Assembly: GCF_019285775.1 (NCBI RefSeq)
Contig: NZ_CP079105.1
Span: 3,604,603 to 3,668,602, forward strand
Source: Skermania piniformis
GTDB lineage: Bacteria; Actinomycetota; Actinomycetes; Mycobacteriales; Mycobacteriaceae
DNA: 64,000 bases
Direction: 5' to 3'
Shown here: positions 37,091 to 46,557 of the stretch, one piece after another
Layout of the letters: every line of letters begins with the position of its first letter
How positions within the stretch are numbered: the first letter of the stretch is position 1
Program-made: the position numbers and the translations under genes
The notes under the pieces: generated by a model
What the model saw: the letters and a program-made list of their open reading frames with translations, nothing else
Databases searched by the model: none
Told to the model about the DNA's origin: nothing

Positions 37091-38239
37091 CTACAACACC
37101 GTCGCCAATCGGGACAACGCCTCGGCGATCTCCGCACTTCCGCCGGCGAACGAAATCCGCACGCTGCAAACCCCTCTCACGGTGTCGAAATCGATACCGG
37201 GCGCCAGCGCGACCCCGGTTCGAGCGAGGATATCGGCACACCATGCCCCAGAATCTCGGGTCAGTTCGGAGATGTCGGCATACGCGTAGAAAGCGCCGTC
37301 GGCGGGCGCCAGATCGGTGATTCCCAGTTCCGCCAAACCATCCAGGAGCAATTCCCGATTCGCCGCGTAACGCCGCACATGTCCGGCCAATTCGGTCCGG
37401 GACTCGGCAGAGAATGCGGCGATCGCCGCGTATTGGGATATCGCCGGCGGGCAGACGGTCAAGTTCGAGGCGAGTCGTTGCAACGGCCGGCGCAGTTCCG
37501 ACGGCACCAGCATCCAGCCCAGTCGCCACCCGGTCATCGAGAAGTACTTCGACACCGAGCCGATGACCACCGCCGCGCGGGAGGTCTGCCAGGCGCTCGC
37601 GGTCCGCCCGGCGTAGACGATCCCGTGGTAGATCTCGTCCGAGATCAACAGGGTGCCGTGTGCCGAACACCAGCGGGCCAGGGCCGCGAGCTCGTCCGGG
37701 TCGATCACCGTGCCGGTCGGGTTTGCCGGACTGGCCACGATCAAGCCCGCCGGCGGCTGCGGCAACGCCGCCAGCATGGCGACGGTCGGCTGGAATCGGC
37801 TGGCCGCGCCGCAATCCAGCTCGACGACCCGACAGCCCAGCGCGGTGAGCGTGTTGCGATAGGCGGGGTAGCCGGGCCGGGCCACCACGACGGTGTCGCC
37901 GACGTCGAATGCGGCCAGGAAGAGCAGGCTGAATGCACCCGACGAACCGGTGGTGACGACCACGTCGTCGGCCTCGACCTCGATCCCGGAAACCGCCCGG
38001 TGATGGGCGGCGATCGCTTCCCGCAGGTCTCGGATACCGAACGTCTCGGTGTAGCCGAGCACCCGCGAGTCCAGCGCCTCCCGGGTGGCGCGCAGGACCG
38101 GTCCGGGCGCCGGAGTCGAGGGCTGGCCCGCGCAGAGGATGAGGACGTCTCCGTGCGTCCGGGCACGCTCGTTGGCCGCAGCCAACACGTCCATAACGTG
38201 AAACGGCGGAATCCGGGATCGGCTCGATTCGGCTGCCAC
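37091..38239 (-). CDS. class I/II pyridoxal-phosphate aminotransferase
   Basis: A 382-residue fold-type I aminotransferase (AspC/MalY-like group). The PLP lysine is in SVSKYFSMTGWRLGW near residue 233; ASPANPTGTVID near 170 and SDEIYHGIVY near 202 are the substrate and PLP-contact motifs, and RISFAGG near the C-terminus has the carboxylate arginine. ATG 38239 is the start. The amino donor cannot be told from sequence. It is followed by the TetR gene after 67 bp and is divergent from the M23 gene. Confidence 0.88.
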   Translation of the reverse strand: MAAESSRSRIPPFHVMDVLAAANERARTHGDVLILCAGQPSTPAPGPVLRATREALDSRVLGYTETFGIRDLREAIAAHHRAVSGIEVEADDVVVTTGSSGAFSLLFLAAFDVGDTVVVARPGYPAYRNTLTALGCRVVELDCGAASRFQPTVAMLAALPQPPAGLIVASPANPTGTVIDPDELAALARWCSAHGTLLISDEIYHGIVYAGRTASAWQTSRAAVVIGSVSKYFSMTGWRLGWMLVPSELRRPLQRLASNLTVCPPAISQYAAIAAFSAESRTELAGHVRRYAANRELLLDGLAELGITDLAPADGAFYAYADISELTRDSGAWCADILARTGVALAPGIDFDTVRGVCSVRISFAGGSAEIAEALSRLATVL

Positions 38240-38326
38240 GACGCAACGCTAACGCCGTAGCAACGGTCCAGGGAACCCATCTCGGACCGCCGACGGCGGG
38301 CGCATTCGGCCGGTATCGTCGCAGAG

Positions 38327-39529
38327 GTGTCTCTCGACCTCGAGTCGGCTCGCGCCGACGAACACCGTGCCGGCACCCTGCCGGTGGCCGACGATGTGAC
38401 CGAACCGGTGCACGTTGTCGACGTGGTCGAGGACGTGCGCCCGGCGCTTCCCGTCGCGCCCGACCCGCTCGAGCCGGACACCCCCGAGCCATCCGACACC
38501 GAGCCGGACACCGCAGGATCCGAGACCGAGCCATCCGACGCCGAGCCGGACACCGCAGGATCCGAGACCCCGACAGCCGAGCCGGATACCGACGCCACCG
38601 ATCCGGCCGCCGCGGCCCCGGTCGAAGTGGCCCCGGTCGAAGTGGGCGTCGGCCGACGGCGGCGGGACCGGGTCGTGCTCGGCCTGGTAGCCGCACTCGC
38701 CTTGGTTGTCGGCGCCGATGCCATCCCGGCGCGCGGTGGCGAGTCGACCGGCGGCGGCCTGCCGGAAGTGCTCGCCTACCAGCCGGTGCCGGGAGCCGTG
38801 CCGCTCGATCTGACGCATCCGCAGCAGGTCCTGCTCTCGCCGCGCTCGGTGCAGCGATACCTGAACCAGGTGGCGAACGGCGAGCAGATCCGGGAGCAGC
38901 GGGTGGTGGCCGATGCCGCCGCCGCCACCCAACTACGAGCCGGCCTGGCCGCACCGCCGCCGACGGCAGCGTTGCCGTCGGCGGCGTTGCCGGCACCCGC
39001 TCCGGCGGGCGGCAGCAGCACGCTGGATCAGGCGAAGCGCGAGGCCGCCGCCGCCGCGGCGGGACAATGGCAGCCGTGGATGGGTGGCTCCCCGTCGGCG
39101 TTGGCCGCCGCCGGGATCGGTGGCATCGCGCCGGGCGCGAACGGCTTCGTCGTCCCGGCCCGGGGTACGTTCACCTCCGCGTTCGGTCCCCGCTGGGGCA
39201 CCTACCACCAGGGCATCGACATCGCCAATGCGATCGGTACCCCGATCTACGCGGTCGCGGCCGGCACGGTGATCGACGCCGGCCCGGCCAGCGGCTTCGG
39301 TCTGTGGGTGCGCATCCGGCACGACGACGGCACGATCACCGTCTACGGCCACATGTACGACTTCTTCGTCTCGGTCGGCGAGCGAGTTCCGGCCGGGATG
39401 CAGATCGCCCGGATCGGTAACCGCGGCGACTCGTCCGGCCCGCATCTGCACTTCGAGGTGATCGTCGACGGGCAGCACGTGGACCCGCAGCTGTGGCTGG
39501 CGCAGCGCGGGATCGCGCTCACCTCGTGA
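38327..39529 (+). CDS. M23-family metalloendopeptidase, membrane-anchored
   Basis: A 400-residue lysostaphin-type (LytM) zinc endopeptidase acting on peptidoglycan. The zinc motifs are YHQGIDIAN near residue 300 and GPHLHFEV near 377; GHMY is near 343. One membrane helix, at about residues 120-140 (VVLGLVAALALVVGADA), separates an acidic cytoplasmic N-terminal tail with two 14-residue repeats from the extracellular catalytic part, which has an Ala/Pro-rich linker. GTG 38327 is the start and lacks a good ribosome site. It is divergent from the aminotransferase. The glutamate-rich N-terminal tail is unusual for this family. Confidence 0.85.
   Translation: MSLDLESARADEHRAGTLPVADDVTEPVHVVDVVEDVRPALPVAPDPLEPDTPEPSDTEPDTAGSETEPSDAEPDTAGSETPTAEPDTDATDPAAAAPVEVAPVEVGVGRRRRDRVVLGLVAALALVVGADAIPARGGESTGGGLPEVLAYQPVPGAVPLDLTHPQQVLLSPRSVQRYLNQVANGEQIREQRVVADAAAATQLRAGLAAPPPTAALPSAALPAPAPAGGSSTLDQAKREAAAAAAGQWQPWMGGSPSALAAAGIGGIAPGANGFVVPARGTFTSAFGPRWGTYHQGIDIANAIGTPIYAVAAGTVIDAGPASGFGLWVRIRHDDGTITVYGHMYDFFVSVGERVPAGMQIARIGNRGDSSGPHLHFEVIVDGQHVDPQLWLAQRGIALTS
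38486..38569 (+). repeat. two 42-bp tandem repeats in the M23 gene
   Basis: Two adjacent 42-bp units (38486-38527 and 38528-38569) differ by one base and encode EPSDTEPDTAGSET and EPSDAEPDTAGSET in the N-terminal acidic tail. A degenerate third unit precedes them. In-frame expansion of a disordered tail is the likely origin. Confidence 0.85.
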
Positions 39530-39541
39530 CCGACCCCGGGT

Positions 39542-40822
39542 TCATTCGGACGGTGCTGACCTGCCGGCTCGGACTCGAATCCGATCTGCCACCGCGGCGG
39601 CGGCAATATCGGTGCGGTAGTGACTACCCGGCAACTTGATCGCAGCCAGTCGGTCGTAGGCCTGTTCCCGGGCCGCTGCCAGGTCCGGCCCGGTGCCGAT
39701 CACGCTGAGCACCCGGCCGCCGGCGGACACCACGGCGCCGTCGTCCCGCACGACCGTCCCGGCATGCAGTACCCCCGGTCCGCCGGCCCCGGTGATCACA
39801 TCCCCCACGCGCGGGACGCCCGGATAGTTCTCCGCGGCCACCACGACAGTCACCGCGGCGCCGTCGCGCCACCGCAGCGGCGGTACCTCGGCGAGCCGCC
39901 CGGTCGCCGTCGCGTGCAACAGTTCGGCGAGCGGACTGTCCAGCAGGGCCAGCACCGCCTGGGTCTCCGGATCACCGAAGCGGCAGTTGAACTCGACCAC
40001 CGCCGGCCCGTCCGCTCCGATCGCCAGGCCGGTGTACAGCAGCCCGGAGAAGGCGCTGTCGCGGGCCACCAGCTCGGCGGCGACCGGCGCGACGATCTCG
40101 TCGACGATCCGGGTGACCATCTCCGGCGGTAGCCACGGTAGCGGGGTGTAGGCGCCCATCCCGCCGGTGTTCGGACCGGCGTCGCCGTCGCCCACCCGCT
40201 TGTGGTCCTGCGCGGGCAGCAGCGGCACCACGGTCGGCCCGTCGACCAGACAGAACAGCGACACCTCGGGGCCGTCGAGGAACGACTCCAGCAACACCGG
40301 GTGGCCCTTTTCCAGCAACTCGGCGGCGTGATCGCGAGCGACCGATCGATCGGTGGTCACCACCACGCCCTTGCCGGCGGCCAGGCCGTCGTCCTTGACC
40401 ACCCAGGTCGGGCCGAACCGATCGAGCGCGGCGTCGAGCCGTGCCGGGGTGTCCACCACTTCGGCGTGCGCGGTACGCACGCCCGCCGCCGCCATCACAT
40501 CCTTGGCGAACGCCTTGGAACCCTCGATCCGGGCGGCCGCGGCCGACGGTCCGAAGCAGGCGATCCCGGCGGACCGGACCGCGTCGGCGACCCCGCGCAC
40601 CAGCGGCACCTCGGGCCCGATCACCACCAAGTCGGCAGCCACCGCGCGGGCGAGTGCGACAACCTCGGCTCCCGACGACACGTCCACCGGGGCGGTCTGC
40701 GCGATCCGGGCGATCCCGGCGTTCCCCGGAGCCGCGAAAAGTCCGGTGACCCGAGGGTCACCGGACATCGCGGCCAGCAGAGCATGCTCTCGGGCTCCGG
40801 ACCCGATCACGAGTACGTGCAC
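39542..40822 (-). CDS. purD: phosphoribosylamine-glycine ligase
   Basis: GAR synthetase, the second step of purine synthesis, an ATP-grasp enzyme of 426 residues. Visible: [14 protein letters not shown] at the N-terminus, [12 protein letters not shown] near 75, the ATP-grasp loop [16 protein letters not shown] near 142, and [18 protein letters not shown] near 210. The GTG at 40822 (preceded by AAGGTG) gives the normal start. It converges on the M23 gene with 12 bp between stops. Confidence 0.95.
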   Translation of the reverse strand: MHVLVIGSGAREHALLAAMSGDPRVTGLFAAPGNAGIARIAQTAPVDVSSGAEVVALARAVAADLVVIGPEVPLVRGVADAVRSAGIACFGPSAAAARIEGSKAFAKDVMAAAGVRTAHAEVVDTPARLDAALDRFGPTWVVKDDGLAAGKGVVVTTDRSVARDHAAELLEKGHPVLLESFLDGPEVSLFCLVDGPTVVPLLPAQDHKRVGDGDAGPNTGGMGAYTPLPWLPPEMVTRIVDEIVAPVAAELVARDSAFSGLLYTGLAIGADGPAVVEFNCRFGDPETQAVLALLDSPLAELLHATATGRLAEVPPLRWRDGAAVTVVVAAENYPGVPRVGDVITGAGGPGVLHAGTVVRDDGAVVSAGGRVLSVIGTGPDLAAAREQAYDRLAAIKLPGSHYRTDIAAAAVADRIRVRAGRSAPSE

Positions 40823-40854
40823 CCGGAGCACCTTACGCGCAGGTCAACCGATGA

Positions 40855-42924
40855 TCAGCCGGCGGTCAGGTCGTAGAGCGTGACCCCGTCCACCTCCTTC
40901 GCGGTGAAGGTCTGCTCCACCCACTGCGTGATCTCCGCCGACGTGCCGACTCCCCGGCCACCGAAACCCATGCCACCACCCGCGATGAAATAGTGGATCC
41001 GGCCGTCCCGGACGTACTCCTGGAATTGGGCCAGGGTCGGCGACGGATCGGTGCCGTTGAACCCGCCGATCGGCATCACCGGCAACTGCGTGGCCAGCTG
41101 GTAGCCGGCGGCGCTGTTCGCGCCCACGGTCGCCGCCACCCAGGTGTAATCCGCACTATCGGCGAGCAACGCAGCCGTCACCGCCGGGCCCGGCTTACTG
41201 CCCTCGAGCAGACCGCCGGCCGGTCCACCCATTCCCCGCTCGGCCGCACCCCGGGCATCGGTGCCACCCGGCATCCCCGGCATCCCACCGGCCGGCATCC
41301 CCGGCATCCCACCGGCCGGCATCCCCGGCATCCCACCGGCCGGCATCCCCGGCATCCCACCCGGACCCCGGCCACCACCCGGGCCGAAGCCGGTGCCGGG
41401 ACCGGCGGACACGATCCCGCCGTGGTGCGGGGTGGCGATCGTGTCGGCAGCGTATGCCACCGGTCCGGCCAGGGCAGCGAAGGCAGCGACCAGCGCGGTA
41501 ACCATCCCGGCCCGGCCGGCTGTCGCCTGCGGTACCAGGAGCAGCACCACCCCGACGACCGCAGCCACGACCACCAGCCACCGCAGCCACGGCACGAAGT
41601 CCGGCGTGCGATCGAGCAGCACCCACGCCATCCACCCGGTCGCCGCGAGCGTCCCGGCCAGCGCGGCACGCACCCAGGCACGGTCTCGCACCCGCCAACC
41701 CAGCACCACCCCGGCACCGACCAGCGCCGCGACGGCCGGCGCCAACGCCACCGTGTAGTACTCGTGGAAGATCCCCTGCATGAAGCTGAAGGTCAGGCCG
41801 GTGATCAGGAGCCAGCCGCCCCAGACCAGCAAGGCCGCCCGCGGTGCATCGGTACGCGGCGCGCGGCCGCGCAACACCAAGCCCAGCACCAGCAGCGCGA
41901 GTGCGGCCGGGAGGAGCCAGGCGATCTGACCGCCCTGTGCCGGCTCGAACATCCGCCAGATACCGGCCGAACCCCACGGCCCGCCGCCGCCCGGCATTCC
42001 CGCGCCGCCGGGGAGCTCGCCGCCCGGGAATTGCTCGGCCAACTGTTCGAACATGCCCGGACCGACGCTGCCGCGTTCGTTGCCGTTGAGCCGACCCAGC
42101 CCGTTGTAGCCGAAGGTCAGCTCGAGGATCGAGTTGTTCTGCGAGCCGCCGATCCACGGCCGCGACGACGCCGGCCACAGTTCCACCGCCGCAACCCACC
42201 AGCCGGCCGCGACCACCAACGACGCACCGGCAGCGAGGAGCTGCCCGATCCGCTTGGCCAGGCCGGGCGGCCCGGCGAGCAGATAGGTGAGCGCCAGCGC
42301 CGGCACGATCAGCAACACCTGCAGCTGCTTGGTGAGAAACCCGAAGCCGACCAGCGCACCGGTCGCCACCAGCCAGCGGGTGCGGCCGTCTTCCACTGCC
42401 CGCAGCAGTGTGGCCACTGCAGCGATCATCAGCAGCACCAACAGTGCGTCGGGATTGTCGTAGCGGAACATCAGCGCGGCCACCGGGGTGACCGCCAACA
42501 CCAGGCCGGCGATCAGCCCGGCCGCGGCCCCGAACTGGCGACGCATGGTCGCCCAGAGCAACGCCACCGAGCCGACGCCGATCAGCACCTGCGGGACCAG
42601 CACGCTCCAGCTGCTCAGGCCGAACAGTCGGACCGACAGTGCCATCACCCAGACCGAAGCCGGCGGCTTGTCGACGGTGATCGAGTTCGCCGCATCGGAG
42701 GAGCCGAAGAAGAAGGCCTTCCAGGACACCGACCCGGCCTGGGCGGCTGCGGCGTAGAACGCGTTGCCCCAGCCGGACGCGCTCAGGTTCCACAGGTACG
42801 CGACGGCGGTGCCGACCAGCAGCAACGCCAACGCGGGGTACTCCCATCGCGGGCGCCCGGCCGGCGCCGCCGCGGGTTCGGGCGACGGAGCGGTCCGCGG
42901 CCGGTGTAGTCCGGTGACGGTCAT
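40855..42924 (-). CDS. GT39-like membrane glycosyltransferase (PMT_2/ArnT type)
   Basis: A 689-residue polytopic protein with about 11-13 membrane helices. The N-terminal acidic loop with WGNAFYAAAAQAG and DKPPASVWVMALSVRL near 85 matches PMT_2/ArnT-type enzymes, which use polyprenyl-phosphate sugars on the outer face of the membrane. A C-terminal soluble part includes GGFNGTDPSPTLAQFQEYV near 620. It also has a Gly/Met/Pro repeat region (41270-41361). It overlaps the GT2-GtrA gene by 4 bp (ATGA), and that gene likely makes the lipid-linked sugar donor. The acceptor is unknown; arabinogalactan, lipoarabinomannan or glycoproteins are possible. Confidence 0.85.
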   Translation of the reverse strand: MTVTGLHRPRTAPSPEPAAAPAGRPRWEYPALALLLVGTAVAYLWNLSASGWGNAFYAAAAQAGSVSWKAFFFGSSDAANSITVDKPPASVWVMALSVRLFGLSSWSVLVPQVLIGVGSVALLWATMRRQFGAAAGLIAGLVLAVTPVAALMFRYDNPDALLVLLMIAAVATLLRAVEDGRTRWLVATGALVGFGFLTKQLQVLLIVPALALTYLLAGPPGLAKRIGQLLAAGASLVVAAGWWVAAVELWPASSRPWIGGSQNNSILELTFGYNGLGRLNGNERGSVGPGMFEQLAEQFPGGELPGGAGMPGGGGPWGSAGIWRMFEPAQGGQIAWLLPAALALLVLGLVLRGRAPRTDAPRAALLVWGGWLLITGLTFSFMQGIFHEYYTVALAPAVAALVGAGVVLGWRVRDRAWVRAALAGTLAATGWMAWVLLDRTPDFVPWLRWLVVVAAVVGVVLLLVPQATAGRAGMVTALVAAFAALAGPVAYAADTIATPHHGGIVSAGPGTGFGPGGGRGPGGMPGMPAGGMPGMPAGGMPGMPAGGMPGMPGGTDARGAAERGMGGPAGGLLEGSKPGPAVTAALLADSADYTWVAATVGANSAAGYQLATQLPVMPIGGFNGTDPSPTLAQFQEYVRDGRIHYFIAGGGMGFGGRGVGTSAEITQWVEQTFTAKEVDGVTLYDLTAG
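41270..41361 (-). repeat. 24-bp tandem repeats encoding GMPGMPAG
   Basis: Nearly four units of 24 bp (41270-41293, 41294-41317, 41318-41341, then a partial to 41361) encode repeated GMPGMPAG in the glycosyltransferase. The units are nearly identical at base level, so recent slippage is likely. The region lies in a loop before the C-terminal domain. Confidence 0.85.
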
Positions 42925-44144
42925 CGCGCGGCCGCCCGGAACACCCAGCGCAACCCGATGAACCGGACCAGCGTGGCGACCAGGTTCGCCACCACGAGCA
43001 CCGCGAGTTCCAGATGCTTGGACGCGGCCGGATATCCGTGCTGCAGGACGAAGAGCGAGCCGCTGGTGAGCAGCAGGCCGAACCCGAAGATGAGCAAGCC
43101 CTGGGCCTGGTGCCGCACCATCCCGGACGCGCCGGCGACGCCGAAGGTGAACGACCGGTTCGCCGCCGTGTTGAAGATCGCGGTCAGCAACAGCGCGAAC
43201 AGGTTGGCCGCCTGCGCCCCGACGATCGAATGCAACGCCAGGTAGAGCACGGCGTAAGCGACGGTGCTGGCCACGCCGATGATGGCGAACCGGACCAACT
43301 GACCGACCATGCCGACCGGCACGCCGGGCACCAGCGGCTCCCGGCCGAGCGCGGCCCGAACCTCGTCCAGCGGCAGCGTTCCGTTGCCCAATGCCCGACC
43401 GAGTCGCCAGATCCCGCGGAGGTCCTTGCGGGCGGTGTCGATGATGTCGACCCGACTGTCGGCATCATCGATCCAATCGACCGGCACCTCGTGGATGCGG
43501 AGCCCGGCCCGCTCGGCGATCACCAGCAGCTCGGTGTCGAAGAACCACTCGCCGTCGGCCACCAGCGGCAGCAGACGCCGGGCCACATCGGTGCGGATCG
43601 CCTTGAACCCGCACTGGGCGTCGGCGAACCGGGTACGCAAGGACGTGCGCAGCAACAGGTTGTAGCAGCGGGAGATGATCTCCCGCTTCGGGCCGCGGAC
43701 CACGCGCGAACCCCGGCTGAGCCGGCTGCCGACGGCGATGTCGGAATGCCCGGACAGCAGTGGCGCGACCAGCGGCAACAGCGCGTTGAGGTCGGTGGAC
43801 AGGTCGACATCCATGTAGGCGACCACGTCGGCGTCCGAGGCCGACCAGGCCGACCGCAACGCCCGACCTCGACCCTTCACGTCCAGGTGCAATACCCGCA
43901 CCCCGTCGAGTTCGGCGGCGAGTTCGTGCGCTACCGCAAGTGTCGAATCGGTGCTGGCGTTGTCGGCAATGGTGATCTGAGCGCGATAGGGCAGACCGGT
44001 CCGCAGGAAGCCATGCAACCGCCGGACACACGTAGCCAGGTCGCGCTCCTCGTTGTAGACGGGGACGACGATGTCGATCGTCGCCGCCTCGGTCGGCGCG
44101 GGGCGCACCCTCGCCGGGTCCGGATCGGTCATTACTTTCGTCAT
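42921..44144 (-). CDS. GT2 glycosyltransferase fused to GtrA-like membrane domain
   Basis: A 407-residue two-domain protein. Residues of about 25-250 form a GT2 enzyme with VVPVYNEERDL, IADNASTDSTL and MDVDLSTDLNAL (the DxD metal site), matching dolichyl/polyprenyl-phosphate sugar synthases. Residues of about 285-405 are four membrane helices of the GtrA family (RFAIIGVASTVAYAVLYLAL at its start). It would load a sugar onto polyprenyl phosphate and help flip it outward. ATG 44144 is chosen, and ATG 44132 is an alternative. It is followed by its GT39-like partner with a 4-bp overlap. Confidence 0.88.
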   Translation of the reverse strand: MTKVMTDPDPARVRPAPTEAATIDIVVPVYNEERDLATCVRRLHGFLRTGLPYRAQITIADNASTDSTLAVAHELAAELDGVRVLHLDVKGRGRALRSAWSASDADVVAYMDVDLSTDLNALLPLVAPLLSGHSDIAVGSRLSRGSRVVRGPKREIISRCYNLLLRTSLRTRFADAQCGFKAIRTDVARRLLPLVADGEWFFDTELLVIAERAGLRIHEVPVDWIDDADSRVDIIDTARKDLRGIWRLGRALGNGTLPLDEVRAALGREPLVPGVPVGMVGQLVRFAIIGVASTVAYAVLYLALHSIVGAQAANLFALLLTAIFNTAANRSFTFGVAGASGMVRHQAQGLLIFGFGLLLTSGSLFVLQHGYPAASKHLELAVLVVANLVATLVRFIGLRWVFRAAAR

Positions 44145-44248
44145 GGGCGCAACTCTTGTCGGTGGAGCTGACCCATCCCTGCGTCGAAGCTGGGAAGAAG
44201 CTGGCAACGCCGGAGCGGGCGTCGGCCCGGCCGGGATAGGCTCACGCC

Positions 44249-44674
44249 ATGGCAACGGTGTTCAGCGCGATCATCGCGGGCGACCTGCCGGGACGGTTCG
44301 TCTGGGCGGACGACGAGTGCGTCGCGTTTTTGACCATTGCGCCGGTCACCCAGGGGCACACCCTGGTGGTTCCGCGCGCCGAGATCGATCAGTGGCAGGA
44401 TCTCGACCCGGCGACGTTCGGCCGGCTCACCGAGGTATCGCAGAAGATCGGGCAGGCCGTCCGGCGGGCGTTCGACGCACCCCGCGCCGGATTGCTGATC
44501 GCCGGGCTCGAAGTGCCCCACCTGCACCTGCACGTGTTCCCGGCCTACGACCTGGGCGATTTCGACATCGCCGGCGCCGAGCAGAACCCGACCCCGGAGT
44601 CGTTGGACGAGGCCCAAGCCAAGATCATCGCGGCGCTGCGCGAGCTGGGCTACGCCGCCGGCGTGCCGGACTGA
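44249..44674 (+). CDS. HIT-family protein
   Basis: A 141-residue histidine-triad protein. The active site [11 protein letters not shown] is near residue 92, and the N-terminal [16 protein letters not shown] is typical. It occupies the Rv0759c position next to phoR. ATG 44249 starts 104 bp from the divergent GT2 gene. It is distinct in text from the HIT gene at 33750. The substrate nucleotide is not known. Confidence 0.85.
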   Translation: MATVFSAIIAGDLPGRFVWADDECVAFLTIAPVTQGHTLVVPRAEIDQWQDLDPATFGRLTEVSQKIGQAVRRAFDAPRAGLLIAGLEVPHLHLHVFPAYDLGDFDIAGAEQNPTPESLDEAQAKIIAALRELGYAAGVPD

Positions 44675-44812
44675 TTCCAGCGGTACCCGCCGCACGGGCG
44701 CCGGATTCAGCTGTTCGGCCGATACCCCACGGGGAATTCGATCCATAGGCTCGACGACGTCCTCCACCGGAGGACGATCCGGAAGGATCGAGCACGACAG
44801 TGGAGAATACCC

Positions 44813-45115
44813 GTGGACCCCGTTGCATTGTTTCTGATCGTGGTTCCCTGCTATCTGATCGTCGGCATAGCGGTAGCGAAGATTCTGTACCGGCGGCGAC
44901 ACGGCGTCCGAATCAAGATCTACGGCGGCGGCGTCGACGCCATTCCTGCCTTGCCGTACATGCTTTTCTGGCCGGTTTATCTGCTGGTCCCCGGCCTGCG
45001 CAACCGGGACCTGTGCCGGTGCCCGGCGCACGTCATGGCACGCGACGAGGCCCGAGCCGGCTACGAGCGGCTTCAGGCTGCTGCTGAGCGCGACGAACAG
45101 TTCCGTCGTCGCTGA
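44813..45115 (+). CDS. small two-helix membrane protein of unknown function
   Basis: A 100-residue protein not recognised as a known family. Helix one spans about residues 4-24 (VALFLIVVPCYLIVGIAVAK), and a second hydrophobic stretch lies at about 46-61 (YMLFWPVYLLVPGL). The C-terminus is charged and helical. GTG 44813 is preceded by GGAG seven bases upstream. Its last 83 bp overlap the convergent phoR 3' end. Its place next to phoR may be meaningful, but no role can be assigned. Confidence 0.6.
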   Translation: MDPVALFLIVVPCYLIVGIAVAKILYRRRHGVRIKIYGGGVDAIPALPYMLFWPVYLLVPGLRNRDLCRCPAHVMARDEARAGYERLQAAAERDEQFRRR

Positions 45116-46556
45116 CATCTGCCGGCATTCGCGGCAGCTCCACGGTGAACGTGGTTCCGACACCCAGCTCGGTATCCACCGACACCGTGCCGCCGTGGGC
45201 GTCGACCAACGACGACACGATCGACAATCCCAACCCGGTGCCGCCGGTGTGCCGGGTGCGCGACCCGTCGGTGCGGTAGAACCGCTCGAAGACCCGAGCC
45301 GCATCCTCCGGGGCCATCCCCGGCCCGGTATCGATCACCTGCACGGCAACCTGCTCCGGCCGCGGCACCAGCCGGACCGTGACCTGCGCGTCCGCCGGAG
45401 TGTGCGATATCGCATTGCCGACCAGGTTCGACAGCACCTGCCGCAGCCGCGGCTCGTCCCCGGCGACTTCCACCCCGCCCGGGCCGGTACCGACCTCGAG
45501 CCGGATGTCGCGCTCGGGCGACCGCGCTCGCGCGTCGCGGACCGCATCGCCGGCCAGCGTCAGCAGGTCGACCGGCGTCCGGTCCAACGGCCGCTGCGCA
45601 TCCAGCCTGGCCAGCATGAGCAGGTCTTCGACCAGCATGCCCATCCGGACCGCTTCGCTCTCGATCCGGCCCATCAGCATGGACGTATCGGTGGTCGCGC
45701 CCTGCCGGAACAGCTCGGCGTAACCGCGGATGGTGGTCAGCGGGGTGCGTAGCTCGTGGCTGGCGTCGGCGACGAAACGGCGCATCCGGGATTCGGACTG
45801 CCGCGCCGCGTCCTCCGACGCAGCCGTCGCGGCGTAGCCCCGCTGGATCTGCGACAGCATCTCGTTGAGCGCCTGCGCCAGCCGGTCCACCTCGGTGTTC
45901 GTGCCCCGAACCGGCACCCGGCGATGCAGGTCACCGGCCGCGATCGCCACCGCGGTCCGTTCCACCTCGACCAAGGGGCGCAGACTGCGCCGGATCACGA
46001 AATAGGCAGCGACGCCGAGCGCAACCAGGACGGCCGCGCCGATCCCGAGTTGCAGCACGACCAGCCGGTCGACCGTGTCGTCGACGTCGGTGAGCCGGAT
46101 CGCGATGGTCGTCCTGCCCGCCGGGGTGCTGCTGCCGATCGCCCGCCAGCGCACCGACGAGCCGTCCAGCGAGCCGACCGTGACCGGGCGGCCGGGGCCG
46201 AGCTGGTCCGGCGGCGGCACCTCGTCCAGGTCGGGCGTCACGACACCGTCGTTCAGCACGAACACCACCTGCCCGGTGGAATCCCGGGTCTCCACGTAGA
46301 AGAGACTGGGCGGGCGGCCGGGATCGGGGTCCGCATCCCGGTCGGCGAACGGCGGCGGCGCGGGTCGGGCCCGCGCCCAGCCGTGCGCGGCATCGCGCAG
46401 CTGTTGGTCCGCGCGTGAGATCAGCGACTTCTCGATCGCCGAGGTGACCGCGACGCCCGAGGCGAACAGGCCGAACCCGGCGAGCATGACCAACGCGACG
46501 ACGAGCAGCACTCGCAACGGTATTCCGGCGATCGCGGTCCGAACCCGGCCGAGCAT
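45033..46556 (-). CDS. phoR: sensor histidine kinase PhoR
   Basis: A 507-residue membrane histidine kinase. Two helices (about 14-36 and 163-186) enclose an extracytoplasmic sensor domain; HAMP follows at about 185-240; the dimerisation domain has the phospho-accepting histidine in DASHELRTPLTTIRGYAELF near residue 268; the ATP domain has NLVGNAISHTP, DTGPGMAPEDA and GGTGLGLSIV. Its stop lies in the convergent small gene, and it starts 1 bp after the phoP stop codon, so the two are co-transcribed. In mycobacteria the PhoPR system controls lipid and envelope genes; that role is assumed here. Confidence 0.92.
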   Translation of the reverse strand: MLGRVRTAIAGIPLRVLLVVALVMLAGFGLFASGVAVTSAIEKSLISRADQQLRDAAHGWARARPAPPPFADRDADPDPGRPPSLFYVETRDSTGQVVFVLNDGVVTPDLDEVPPPDQLGPGRPVTVGSLDGSSVRWRAIGSSTPAGRTTIAIRLTDVDDTVDRLVVLQLGIGAAVLVALGVAAYFVIRRSLRPLVEVERTAVAIAAGDLHRRVPVRGTNTEVDRLAQALNEMLSQIQRGYAATAASEDAARQSESRMRRFVADASHELRTPLTTIRGYAELFRQGATTDTSMLMGRIESEAVRMGMLVEDLLMLARLDAQRPLDRTPVDLLTLAGDAVRDARARSPERDIRLEVGTGPGGVEVAGDEPRLRQVLSNLVGNAISHTPADAQVTVRLVPRPEQVAVQVIDTGPGMAPEDAARVFERFYRTDGSRTRHTGGTGLGLSIVSSLVDAHGGTVSVDTELGVGTTFTVELPRMPADVSDDGTVRRAQQQPEAARSRLGPRRVP

Positions 46557-46557
46557 G

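Noticed and set aside
41270-41361. CRISPR-like array
   Set aside because: The 24-bp units are directly adjacent with no spacers and are in frame as GMPGMPAG codons.
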